Source: Chara braunii
Lineage: Eukaryota > Streptophyta > Charophyceae > Charales > Characeae
Direction of reading: 5' to 3'
Length of the DNA stretch: 44,952 nucleotides
Assembly: GCA_003427395.1 (NCBI GenBank)
Contig: BFEA01000015.1
Location: 5,141,058 to 5,186,009, forward strand
The notes under the pieces are model-generated. The model was given only the letters and a program-made list of their open reading frames with translations. It did not search any database and was not told the origin of the DNA. Positions 20,014 through 31,092 of the stretch are shown here, in pieces (position 1 is the stretch's first letter; each line of letters begins with the position of its first letter). Position numbers and translations under genes: made by a program.

Positions 20014-20220
20014 CTAAACCACCACTCCATCCAACCTTGTTTTGACAAACCGAAAGTTATATTTCCCCAGGCCTAAAATCTACAGTGCCGCCGCGAAGAA
20101 AAATAATTGTGGTACTGTTCCCCACCGAACCTCTGTCCGACCAAAGCACTATAGATTTTGGCCCTGTACTTGTGGACAAGAAAAATGAACAGTGCACGGG
20201 CCGTTGGAGTGATGGTTTAG
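20014..20220. mobile_element. MITE-like element, copy 1
   Basis: The ends are inverted repeats: CTAAACCACCACTCCA on the left and TGGAGTGATGGTTTAG on the right. A second, inner inverted pair is GCCTAAAATCTACAGTGC (20071-20088) and GCACTATAGATTTTGGCC (20146-20163). At 207 bp, non-coding and strongly self-complementary, it fits a miniature inverted-repeat transposable element. A related copy lies at 25265-25480. Confidence 0.65.
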
Positions 20221-20498
20221 ACAAATTCGGTTCAACTTGTTAACATGCAGCACAGATGACAAGGCACTCCACTTTTCAACCGACGGTTGAATATCATAAC
20301 CCTTGTTCTTGGAAGTCTTGCAAAAAACCTCTACGCGTCTCAGACCCGCTTGAGCAATGTGTCACCATATTGTCAATCAAAAGCGGTCCACATTTTCAGA
20401 TGGTACACAAAGGTAAGCGAGCAAACATTTCCTTATGAAACAGATGCAGCATTTGACATGCGGATCCACTCGCTAAAAAAAATGGCAACGTCAAAAAT
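20221..20498. other. unassigned sequence
   Basis: Short forward frames at 20256-20502 have no recognised domain. Confidence 0.3.
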
Positions 20499-20741
20499 TT
20501 AGGTGTGATCTCGCAACAATTTTAGTTGCCCGACATGTACGCCACCGTGGGTGTTGTGGTTCACCTCTTCTATGCCGTTTAAGTGCTTCTTCAACAGACC
20601 GGCGCAACCACACACACATGAAGAACCCTGCACCTTCATAATATGAAGTTTTCTTCCTCCTTGACTGCCATTTTTTTTCCTTTGCATATGCTCCTTTAGT
20701 TTGTAGTTTTGCACGAAAAATCTGCCTCGACCCAAATTCAA
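20499..20741 (-). pseudogene. possible hAT-type BED zinc-finger relic
   Basis: An 80-codon minus-strand frame reads NYKLKEHMQRKKNGSQGGRK, then LHIMKVQGSSCVCGCAG and LLKKHLNGIEEVN. The Gly-Gly, KVQG and Cys spacing recall the BED finger at the start of plant hAT transposases, though the expected His of the finger appears to be Met. No hAT dimerisation domain follows. The reading is weak and the frame may be non-coding. Confidence 0.3.
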
Positions 20742-22228
20742 AGCAGATTAGCACCCACCCACCCACGGCAGATGCAAGCCTCTGCAAACTATTGGACATA
20801 CCATAGACTCATAAAAAAAAAAGAAAGGTGTGCCAAGGCCGGAATTACACACCACAGAAACATGTACAGAAACATGTTTGACATCTCGAAACAAACAAAT
20901 GCTCTGCATTTCCCTACAATCATTCCTAATGATTTCATCGAGGTATGCTCTCTCTATCCAATTGCGAAAACAGTGCGTCCATGCATCTGCACAGGCATGA
21001 ACAGGCACTGGTGAAAGTACGGCTAGTAACATTGGAACTTTCATTGGAACTTTCATTGGAACTTTCCTCCGGTGATGCAAACGGGCTTGCACATATTAAT
21101 GGGGCTTGCACATATTAATTGTTATATGCGGGCTTGCACATATTAATTGTGGGGCTTGCAAATATTAATTGTTCATTCTCATTTTGCACGTTTGGCGAGT
21201 AGTGGAACATAAGTAACCGAATTCGACTTGAAGAGAAAAATAACGACTCACCAAATGTACAAAATGAGAAAAGAGTCTTCCGCAGGAATACGAAAAGATA
21301 CACCACCATTCTTTCCCTGGGTCGATGTGGTGACTAGTAGAGCGAGGCCCTGCCGCTTTCCCAAATGCTCGTGACTGCGCATGACAGCAAGACCCACAAC
21401 TAAGACCCGCTATGTACCTGTATTCCAATAGCTGGAAGTGCGAAGACGACAAAAACAAAATCGGGTGTGAAGCGGACACCAAACGACGCCCAAACTCGAC
21501 CGAACCTTCCCGACGAAACATTACAAAAATGTGTGGGCAACAAACGACCGGGACTGCGGTGCCCCAACGGGGGCCGCCCACTGCTGGTTTCTCTTGGGCC
21601 AGTCGGAGGGTATTAGTCAGGACCCGCTTCATCCTTTAGGAGGCATAGGGATATCATACATTCCTTCCTCTTGGACTTCCAGCACATATCATGGAGGTAA
21701 TTCAACAAACAACTCCCAGAGGGGGAGCTAGAATTCCTGTGGAAAGAATTCTAGGCCTGGGGTCCCTTTGTCCTCCATATCTCCAGTGCTGCAAACACTT
21801 CGCCCATGAAAAGTTCTAAATCTTATTTTCAGACTGCCATGCGCTGCGACTGTGGTGTTGAGCATAGCCCAGTCTGATCCCCAGGCTGGCCCAAAATGCT
21901 GGGCAGAGTATGTAAATGCTGTGTCCATGAACTGAAATGGACCCAGAGTTCTAGAAGCTTCATAGGTTTAGGGCATAGTTTAGCTGTAGGTATGTTGGAG
22001 TATTTGGTTCCAGAGGCTTGAAGTAAGTTGTCACACTCCAGGAAGACATGAGTCTTTCCACGGGAGATGTATGTAGTGCCATTTAATGTTACACAAGAGA
22101 GAGGGTTTATGTTCACACATTTCGAGGGGGTAAATGGCAAAGTGATGTATAGTTCTCTGTCAATACTATTGTTGCCCATTCGGCCTTTTTCATTGTGAAT
22201 TGCGTGGATGGTCGCCGTCCGCTGCAAA
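20742..22228. other. no gene recognised; two short tandem repeats
   Basis: ATTGGAACTTTC is repeated three times with a 12-bp period at 21031-21066. GGGCTTGCACATATTAAT follows four times, with spacings of 19, 28 and 22 bp, at 21083-21170. The open frames at 21165-21639 and 21829-22227 have no known content. Confidence 0.5.
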
Positions 22229-22304
22229 TGGGGACGCCGTCCCCAATGCAGTAGACACGCCCTATATAATAGGGGTGTCTATAATCAGGACGTCGTCCTG
22301 ATTA
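22229..22304. repeat. three consecutive hairpins
   Basis: Stem 1: TGGGGACG, C, CGTCCCCA (22229-22245). Stem 2: AGACAC and CCCTAT pair with ATAGGG and GTGTCT (22253-22280), with one bulged G. Stem 3: TAATCAGGACG, T, CGTCCTGATTA (22282-22304), perfect. Together they fill 76 bp with almost no spacer. Confidence 0.8.
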
Positions 22305-22476
22305 CTACCGGTGACCTCACGTACAGATTATGTGTTGGTCAAGCATCTTATCATTTATTGCAATGAGATCACCATCCATGGAACATCAAACACAAAGCTT
22401 GCATCACATCAGATATGCACATGAGACACACACGAGATATGGAGTCCAGAAATATCTGAGTAGCCATGCAGGTAAG

Positions 22477-22477
<1 letters not shown>

Positions 22478-22534
<57 letters not shown>

Positions 22535-22545
22535 TCTCTCTCTCT
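22478..22545. repeat. (CT)n microsatellite
   Basis: A nearly pure CT-dinucleotide tract followed by more CT-rich sequence. The Ser/Leu-rich frame across it is not a gene. Confidence 0.9.
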
Positions 22546-22557
22546 ACCTTCCTAGGC

Positions 22558-22919
22558 TGCCCTCACTCTCACAGTCAGTTGTCTCTCAGATTGCCTTCCT
22601 CTCTCTCTCCCTCTTCCCCCCCCCCCCTCTCTCTCTCATACTAAAACTNNNNNNNNNNNNNNNNNNNNNNNNNNNNNNNNNNNNNNNNNNNNNNNNNNNN
22701 NNNNNNNNNNNNNNNNNNNNNNNNNNNNNNNNNNNNNNNNNNNNNNNNNNNNNNNNNNNNNNNNNNNNNNNNNNNNNNNNNNNNNNNNNNNNNNNNNNNN
22801 NNNNNNNNNNNNNNNNNNNNNNNNCTGCCCTCACTCTCACAGTCCTCAGTTGTCTCTCAGATTGCCTTCCTCTCTCTCTACCTCTTCCCCCCCCCCCCTC
22901 TCTCTCTCATACTAAAACT
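22558..22919. repeat. duplicated segment flanking an assembly gap
   Basis: The 91 bp before the gap (22558-22648) and the 95 bp after it (22825-22919) are almost identical, from CTGCCCTCACTCTCACAGTC through a C-run to CATACTAAAACT. The N-run occupies 22649-22824. It is either a tandem repeat collapsed in the gap or one segment placed twice. Confidence 0.85.
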
Positions 22920-25264
22920 ATGGCTATGGCGCCCAGCGCCGTTGACCACACTGCCCTACGCTCTCTCTCACTTCATCAGTCGTAACTCCACCACACAAGA
23001 CCACAGCAGTGCTTCTGCATTGAGTGCGAAGCATACACTCTTCACGTCCAAGCGCTACTGGGCATCCATACTCGCTGATCCATCTTCCACACTTCTGCCA
23101 TTTTTGGGTTGGTACTGTTCCCTTTGTTTGCTGCTTCCAGAAGTTTATGGCTGCTTCACTGGACTGTCAGACACTTAGCCTAACGACTTCTGCTATCTTT
23201 GCTGAAGCTTGTTGTGCCTCCATGAAAATCAACTTTTCAACCCGTGCTGTCGACTACCAGGGACTTCCTACCACAACCTACTTAACTTACCTACCTAGGC
23301 ATCTGTAATCATTTACAAGCGAAAACTAGACGGACCATGTTCCTGTGCCATCATAGAAACATAATTTAATCAATCAAAACAAGGCAAAGCTTGTAGATAG
23401 GTTTTATATTCAATTAATTTTTCTGTACCTCTATGAAGTAAACCGATATGTGGTTCTTCTCCATTCATTTCCAAAAGTAATCTTAAAACACCATGATCAG
23501 CCGGGTGTTGAGGTCCAAAATTGAAAGTCAAATTTTTTATTTGTTTGTTTTAGCCATAAGCCTCCTGAAGTTTGACAAAAAGAATACAGGATCCCAAGTT
23601 CGCAATTGGTTGAAATTCGGGATCGCCAAACAGGCCGAAAGTGCAAACACTGGGGCTCGCCAATGGAACATGGACTGGGACTCAGAATTGGGACTCAAGG
23701 CTGGGACTTGGGACTGGGACTTGGAACTGAACCGAGAGTACTAAGTTCTGTGAATACTTTCACTGTATAATTATGTCAAATTTATTCAATTATCGAGCAA
23801 ATAAAAAATTGTGATATATCCGTGATGCTGGACTCAGTGAACATATTTCTTGGTCTTGATAAAATCATAAAAGTTGATAAAACACAACTCCCATTTCCAC
23901 AGCATCAATGTCCCTACGAAGAAATCAGACCAAGTCACACAGGCTCTGGTTCTGAAACGGCTGATGTTGTGTCCTTACACAGTAGACTTCTTCCATAGCT
24001 GATATAGTGTTTATTCAACTTTATTGACTGTGTCCTTAGACCATAAGCCTCGTCAAATGTTTATCACCATGGTATTTTGTTGTTATTCCCTTGTATTTTG
24101 TTTATGCGAGGAACGAGCCCTCACGGGGCCCCTATCAGACATACACATCTTCTGGGCAGAGGCCCCCAGCAAGCCGAGTTCCCGCCCTAAGTGAAGGCGG
24201 GCCTGAATATTCATCAGAGGCCAAAATTCAACATTTTCATACGTGGGTACTCAGGCTGTTGCAGCCCGCCATGCGTGAGCCTCACTAAGCTGCGTCATAC
24301 AGTTGGCCCAGGCCTTGGCAGTTGCGCCTGGGCACATACACACAATGCAGGGCCGATACATCACGAAGTGGCCAAAGGCCTACGCAAAGGCAGCACTGTC
24401 GACGTACCTACCCCGCGTCCTGTGCAAATGCAGCAAACGGCCCAAGTCTGGAGACTCAGGCCGTGCCCAACTGTAAAGGGCCTTGGGCCCGGGCGTAGCC
24501 ACTGGGGCCCAACCGGAAGCTACTGGAAGCTTCCAGCCAGGCCCCACACAGCCACACAGAGGCTGCCACTTCCATATAGGAAGGAGGGCAGCCAGGGCCG
24601 GGGTATTCTGGCCCACGCAGGCAATGCAGTCAAGCTGCTGCGCTGCTGCGTTAGAGGCTGCGTGCTGCGCTGAGGCCAGAGCGCGTGCGGGCGCGTGTGT
24701 GGTGAAGAGGGGCGCTGCAGCGGAACGCTAGCAGCCACAGCCGGGCTGCAGGGCGCTAGGGGGTAAGAGGGCGATTGGTGGTCTTCAGGAAGGAGGCGGT
24801 GTGGGTGGACAGGGTCTGATGAGGGGAGACGAGATACGTACCTGGTACATGAAGAGAGGTCCGCTATGGTGTTAACATCATGTACATTGGTCTTCGAGAG
24901 TCGAAGCGAGCCTGTTGCGAGAATGCTGATGTAGGTAGGACACTCGAGAAGTGTAGGCTGGGCGCTGGGCAGGAGTGCCTTTGGATACTGTGTAGGTGTG
25001 ACCTGAGGGCTTGAACATTGGCTCATTACTTCATTGTATTGCTCTTATTTGGATGGGATCTCAGTGCATTTGTGCTCTCTGCTTGTACACTACTACTTGG
25101 TCATCTGTGTGATTTCACAACTTGGTTTTCTGTATATCGTTCCCACTCGTATTCCTTGCGTTTAGTTCTTAAAGACTTTGGATGATTCCTGGGCGTGGGT
25201 GAGACATTTTTGTCCACAAAAGTGGCACATAGTGAGACATTTTTGTCCACGAAGTGGCACATAC
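22920..25264. other. no gene recognised
   Basis: Short open frames occur on both strands. Short TGGGACT/GGGACTTGG words repeat at 23670-23725. A GC-rich stretch at 24100-24780 contains repeated GGGCC/GGCCC words and open frames without domain content. TGAGACATTTTTGTCCAC is repeated at 25199 and 25233. Confidence 0.4.
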
Positions 25265-25480
25265 TTAAAACCACCAATCCATCAACACCTATTTTGCAAA
25301 ACCAAAAGTTACCTTCTCTTGAGCCCAAAACCCACAGTGCCACCATGAGGAAAAGTACTTGTACTACCCTTCCCCGCGCAACCTCTACTGGGCCAAGGCA
25401 CTAGGCACTGTAGATTTTGGCCCGGTACTTGTAGACAAGAAAAACTGAACAATGCAGGGACCATTGGAGTGGTTGTTTAA
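25265..25480. mobile_element. MITE-like element, copy 2
   Basis: The ends TTAAAACCACCAATCCAT and ATTGGAGTGGTTGTTTAA are inverted repeats. The inner pair is GCCCAAAACCCACAGTGCC (25323-25341) and GGCACTGTAGATTTTGGCC (25404-25422). Layout and many words match 20014-20220, including ACTTGT(A/G)GACAAGAAAAA near the right end. It lies about 150 bp left of the LINE. Confidence 0.65.
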
Positions 25481-25680
25481 ACACATCCACAAGTAATATC
25501 AAGATCCATGAAAAAGAATCAGCTTGTCCAACACCCGAGGTTGTGTTCTCAATTCTTCGTCAACGTGACTCAACAGACATAAGCAGGGACATATTTGGCA
25601 TTATAGCGCAACAACTGACATGCAAATTCTTTGTCAAACTCGGATCTTAGAAAAGGAAAATGAAACCACGGACAAACTAA

Positions 25681-25812
25681 ATGAATGGAGAAGATGGGAA
25701 CTCAGAGGCCTACAGATACGCGCTCGTATGAATGACTACATCCTGAATGAATGGAGAAGATGGGAACTCAGAGGCCTACATATACGCGCCCGTATGAATG
25801 ACTACATCCTGA
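25681..25812 (+). repeat. 66-bp tandem duplication inside the LINE reading frame
   Basis: The segment starting ATGAATGGAGAAGATGGG at 25681 is repeated at 25747. At 66 bp it adds exactly 22 codons and keeps the frame: NEWRRWELRGLQIRARMNDY appears twice with one Gln/His change. Confidence 0.85.
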
Positions 25813-25825
25813 ATGAATCCAGATC

Positions 25826-26815
25826 GACTTGGACAAACCAATCACCATAGGGGAACTTCACGAAGCCTTATCCCAGATGGGAAATGACTAAGCACCAGGA
25901 ATTGATGGCCTGTCCAAAGAATTCTTGATCCAGTTCTGGCCAACACTGGGCAACGACCTCTTGAACTTCATCAACGACAGCAGGGAAAAGAGAGGCCTGG
26001 GTCAATTTCTAAGCACCAGCGTAGTGTCACTAATATACAAAAAGGGAGACAAGGAGGACCTCAAGAACTACAGACCAATCTCACTTCTCACAACGCCGTA
26101 CAAAATCCTAGCAAAGGCATTAGCCAACAGAATCATAAAACTAACTGATAGTTGCTTTCACATCGACCAAGCAGGATTCATCCCGGGTCGACACATTCTG
26201 GATATGTGATGGCTCTAAATGAGGCGGCTAAGAAGATCACAGAAAAACGAATGCAAGCGGCGATCTTATTCTTCGACTTTGAGAAGGCTTACGATCAAGT
26301 CAATTGGGACTTTCCCCACAACTGCATGGAGAAGATGGGAGTGGCCCAAACTTTCGAGAGTGGGTGAGAGTACTCTACAGGGGTGCCACGGGCAGGGTGC
26401 AAATAAACAGAATAGTGTCAGAAACCTACCCGATATCGAGATCGGTCCGACAAGGCGACCCCCTCGCACCCCCAATATTCTTGTTCATAATGGAAGCCAT
26501 CGCACCGTTCCTGCGCAAGGACCCATCCATAGACCGCCTGACCGAACAAAACTACACCCCCCTCCACGACTTTGCTCTCCCCACCGCACAGATGTTCACA
26601 GACAATCTCACGGTCCTCATCCGCGCCAACAACTCCTCTTTCCAGGCCTTGACCCCCGCCATGGAAGCCTTCAGACTCGCCTCGGAAATGAAGGTCAAGT
26701 GGCTGAAAACAGAAGGGTGGTGGCTCGCAGAAGGCACCCCCCCCCCAACCCCCAGACCCATCCACCCAAATGTCCTGGACTACGGGCGATCAAGCACTTC
26801 GATATCTTGGTAGGG
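25826..26815 (+). pseudogene. LINE reverse transcriptase domain
   Basis: This enzyme would copy the LINE RNA at a nicked target site. Blocks in order: an APGIDGL block preceded by a TAA at 25889-25891; KGDKEDLKNYRPISLLTTPY; IDQAGFIPGRHIL; motif A ILFFDFEKAYDQVNW with its catalytic Asp; motif B RSVRQGDPLAPPIFLFIMEA; and motif C as FTDNLTVLI at 26595 onward, where FADD is expected. The second Asp of motif C is Asn, which should be inactivating. The pieces lie in three frames, with shifts near 26200 and 26350. Confidence 0.85.
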
Positions 26816-28621
26816 ATGACATCTGGCAAGGGATGGGGGAGTCTCTACTCGCCAGAGCAATAGCCCGTTTAGCCACCTGCAACAAAGCCCAGGCCTCCCT
26901 ACTAGGGAGAGCCCTGATCATCAACACGACAGTATTCTCCACCTTGTGGTACATGGCCTCCATATGGTGCCCCCCCGACGACGACCTGAAGAAGTTGAAG
27001 GCTAGAGCCAGGTGTTATCTGTGGACTGGCAACCCCAACAGAACCACCTGTATAAACAAGGTGGCCTGGCAAACGGTCATCAGGAAACCACAGGAAGGAG
27101 GGCTAGGTATAATCGACCCTAAACAAAAAGCAATCGCCCTCCAAATGAAATGGATAATCAAAATCCTAACCAAACAAGCCCTCCCGTGGACCACGATGGC
27201 GAGAGACAGCATAAGGAATATGGCACCAATAGCGACCCCACCAAACATGAGTGGCCTGTTCTGGATCATGGCAAAGGAGTGGACAATCAAATCGGGGAGA
27301 CCAGCAAGGAAAACTAACCCAGCGACTCCAACAAAACCCCCCACCACACCCACCCCCTACTGGTCTTCGATCCTAAAGACCTGGCATCGACTGATGCCAG
27401 ACAAGAAAGGGTTCCCGAGCAACAAAGAGGAAGTCCTACAACAACCCCTGTTCTGCAATCCTTGGATCAAAGACACAGAGGGCAGACCGTGGACTCTCCG
27501 GGCTAAAGACCGCAGATGGTTGTCATGGGTGGAGAGAGGAGTATGGCAGGTGTAACATCTGTGGTCCGAAGACCGACAAGAATGGCTCACCTCACAGGAC
27601 CTTCGCACTCCCTTAAAAGGGTGCCACCTGCTGACCACCAACCTGTCAGAAATCCTCCAAAGCATTCCTCCCCCATGGAAGACCCTCCTAAAAGAGACAC
27701 ATACGTGGAAACCAGGAGACTGGGGACTACTCACGACACAGACCCCACCAACGAAAGCCTACCGCTTTGTGTCAAAACCGGACTCAACTACCAGGCCAAG
27801 TTCATATCCTACCCCATCATCAAACACAACCTACACGAACTACAGATCCTAAACAAAACACCGCAGAACGAACAGATAGAAACCTACCTTCTCAGGAAGG
27901 TTAGAGTCTCTCACAAGATATCCTGGTCTATATTCCAGACGGATCTTAGCATCAGCGAGCTGGAATTTGACCCAAAGGAATGGATCTGGGATCTGGACAC
28001 CGCAGGTAAATCGAGAACGATAACAGAGTACGACGTAAAGTTCGGGAATAACCTCGGACTGCAAACCAGGGACCCGAACCCAAGGCTGACAGAGAAATGG
28101 AGAACCATACTGAACCTAGATACCACGACCCCCATCACCATCACATGGCCCAAATACCTCCTCATCAGACCAATTAGAATCCGAAGCATGCAATGGCTAA
28201 TTGCACATGCAGCCCTGCAAGTCAACCAATGGTTACACGAGAGAAGGAAACACTCTGATCCGGATAGCTCGGCATGTTGCTCAATGTGCAGCAACGACTC
28301 ACCCGAAGACATCCCCCACTGCCTCCTATTCTGCCCTGAAGCAACCTGGATATGGAAGAAGATCGCGAGCTATGGTCGATCCTGTTCGCTGCACCCCCCC
28401 CTAACATCCCCCCTATCTCTATCCTACTTTTAACTAACATCCCCAGCAACATCACAGGCAGCAGGGAAGCATGGTTCACCCTACTCAGGAAGCTGGCATT
28501 GTGGGGGATATGGAAACACAGATGCACTCAGACAATCGAGGGAACAGAGGTGGCAAGAGAAGAAATGTGGTCACTACTGCTGAGCCTGGCAGAGACGGAA
28601 ATCAGGAGCAGATGGCGGTGA
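26770..28621 (+). pseudogene. LINE C-terminal region with zinc-binding motif
   Basis: The frame at 26770-27555 continues the thumb and linker (LARAIARLATCNKAQASLLG, then LWYMASIWCPPDDDL), as in plant L1-type ORF2. A stop at 27553-27555 interrupts it and the same frame goes on (LWSEDRQEWLTSQDLRTPLK, later PTKAYRFV). A shift near 27775 leads to the 27516-28433 frame, with IRPIRIRSMQWLIAHAALQV and then CCSMCSNDSPEDIPHCLLFC, the CxxC-H-C zinc-binding motif near the end of plant LINE proteins. A last shift near 28352 gives FTLLRKLALWGIWKHRC and a stop at 28619-28621. Confidence 0.75.
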
Positions 28622-29136
28622 ATAGAAAACCCTGCGAGACACAGACCAGAAGGACAAGCAATCAAGAAACGGACATTCATAAGAAACTGGCTGCTAAAGG
28701 GCAAGGTGGCAACGATAGTAGACAACAGACTGAGGTGGAAGGAATGGCACCAGGCTTCATCATGAAGACCACGAGGGTACCTGTCGGGCGACCTGGCAGA
28801 AGGTTCTGAATGGGGATCAACAAAAAGAGGACCGGACACACAGAGAAGGACAAGGACAAGCAACAGAACACAGAGTGGACCCCCCATTGTTCTCGTATTA
28901 CAGGAACTCATTCGACAGGCTCTAAATAGAAGCCTGCGAGGAACAAAGGGCAGGGCGAGCTGACAGTCAATCCTCCTTAGAAGGAGCAATCAATGCTGAT
29001 CAGGGGTCCTTCGGCCAGACGGAAGGAAGCGTTGAGTGGGTAATATGATGTAATCCGTTCTTTTTTGACTTGCCGAGGGAATAGGAACCGGACTGACGCT
29101 CCCCAGAATGGAAATGGAGCCAGAACCACAAGGACC

Positions 29137-29140
<4 letters not shown>

Positions 29141-29175
<35 letters not shown>

Positions 29176-29211
29176 AAAAAAAAAGAAAAAAAAAAAGAAA
29201 AGAAAAGAAAA
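29141..29211 (+). repeat. poly-A tail of the LINE
   Basis: A run of 33 A residues is followed by A-rich GAAAA-type units. It follows the 3' untranslated region of the LINE and marks its 3' end. The minus-strand Phe-rich frame across it is an artefact. Confidence 0.85.
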
Positions 29212-31092
29212 GGGGAGCCTGCGCAATCATCACAAAGCTCGCAAATAAAAAGAGATTCTCACGCAGAATAACAAGGCCGGCAAATAACACGTTCACACAA
29301 TCTAAGTGAATGTTAAGTAAGAAGACAGTGTCTTTAGGAGCCAACATCAAAAGATTTGCATACGCTCACGGCCTGCTCACAGATGCTAAAACTCATATTT
29401 TCTGCATGCAATATCTGATAAGACTGGCATTCCTAGTCAGGAAGGTGACCAACCATCCCTGCGGTGGCCAGAGTCTCAGTGTGCAACAAGCCCCCACCAC
29501 CTGCAGCAGAGATCATCAGTTTACAACACCCTTCTCCGAGTTTCAAGGATAGTCAGGGACAGGGAGAAGGCAGCAAGCATTCCTGCAGTATGACGCAAGG
29601 TCGCTCACAGCCTGGATATCATCAATACTGGGCATGACAGACAATACGAAGGACGAAGGGTGTTGTAGACTGGAAGATTTTGCTCAGAAAAAGCTTTTTG
29701 ACTGGAAGATTTTGCTCACAAAGGCAGCCTTAACTACGGAGGGAGAATAGCTTGATTCCACTCCATATGAACAACAAAGACGTGACTCACGTAATGGACG
29801 AGCTCTACCATTGCCCTGCAGCTCCCCACACATGATTACCGTGCAATAGGCAAGGCATCGTGTTGTGAGGTTCTGCACAAAGTAAGATTGTGAACTACCA
29901 GCTGAGATGTTAGTGTCACATGGGACTAATGACTCACCTGTGGAATCTTACAGCCATGCTGATGATGGCAGCGCGCTTACACGACTAAGCTCTCCCCAAA
30001 GATAGCACAAACTTCCACAAAGTGAATTGCATTGGGCATGCCTGTTGCCTGCCACCCTGCCCAAGTGTGAGAGTTGCCCCTACATCCAAGAGCCACAATG
30101 AACATGCAATCGTTGGCAACCTCCCAAAGGTGAAGAGGCGCTGTGCTGTCTAACAGTTGGATCTTCCAAGATAGCCTTTTGTCTTCCACTGCTGATAATA
30201 ATTCTCTTCAAATGGCACGACATGGATAACCTTTTGTCTAAAACACTAAACACGATTGAGCAAGCATGCAGAAACTCAACTAACAGGGTGCCAGCTCGAG
30301 GAGACACCCAAAATTCATGGCACAGGACAATAACCCTTGGAAAAGATGCCTGCTAAGGTCACTGCTTTCGGTTCTCTCTTGGTGTATTATTGGTGCATTT
30401 CTGTTTTCTGGAAAGCTCGTGAATATCTGGCTTCAATGTGGTGTGCAATTTGGATTTCTGTCATTACGCTATTGCTCATTTTCTTCGCATGATGCTCATT
30501 CGTATCCACTTACTAGCAGTACACTAGAGGAGGGAAGAAGGAAATAGGAGGTGGAGTTCTCACCGGGTTCTAAATACTCACCACTGGAGCAGACTACTCT
30601 AGAATGGCACATGATGCCAGTCAGTGTTTGGGTTGCATAAGATTTTGAATTGAGCAACAGCCGTTGCCTATCATTATTGGCCACCCCTACAGACCGGACA
30701 GAACCAGTTCAAGGTCTGGACTGTCGAAGCACACCATCCAATTGGTGCACTGAATAGCACGGCATAAACAGATGTCACAGGCTATGTGGCTCCTACGTTC
30801 TAGGAACACAGAGACATGCCGATTGCAATTGTAGAGCCATTGCCGTTCCGACCCCTGCCTAGAAATTGGACATGACATATCGGGGTGCCGTACATGAATG
30901 CAGTATCAACTGTCATCATATGTATGAAAACAAAAACCCCGCATGGGCCATCCCTTCATAATTGGCACAAGGCATGTAAGCCACATGCTACCCGAATCTC
31001 AGCTGGGTCATCACAGAGCGGCATTGAGCAGGTTTCATGGGTTTCCCCAGTATTTATTCCCTCTCTATGCGCAGAAAAAAAAGTCTGGGTGT
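29212..31092. other. no gene recognised
   Basis: Only short open frames without domain content are visible. TTTGACTGGAAGATTTTGCTCA near 29696 repeats a phrase from 29669, a small direct duplication. Confidence 0.4.

Larger units (their letters stand above)
25620..29211 (+). mobile_element. L1-like LINE, 5'-truncated and decayed
   Basis: It consists of a reverse transcriptase and C-terminal region in shifting frames, a CCHC-type zinc-knuckle region, a 3' untranslated region and a poly-A-rich tail at 29141-29211. No endonuclease domain is visible upstream, so the copy is probably truncated at its 5' end, as is usual for LINEs. A target-site duplication was not found. Confidence 0.85.

Noticed and set aside
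22586-22840. Frame reading through the N-run
   Set aside because: It consists mainly of unknown residues; the gap makes it meaningless.
24191-25026. Open frames on both strands in GC-rich DNA
   Set aside because: No domain and mirrored openness on both strands suggest composition only.
26219-26863. 214-codon forward frame over the LINE
   Set aside because: It is an out-of-frame shadow of the reverse transcriptase motifs in the neighbouring frames.
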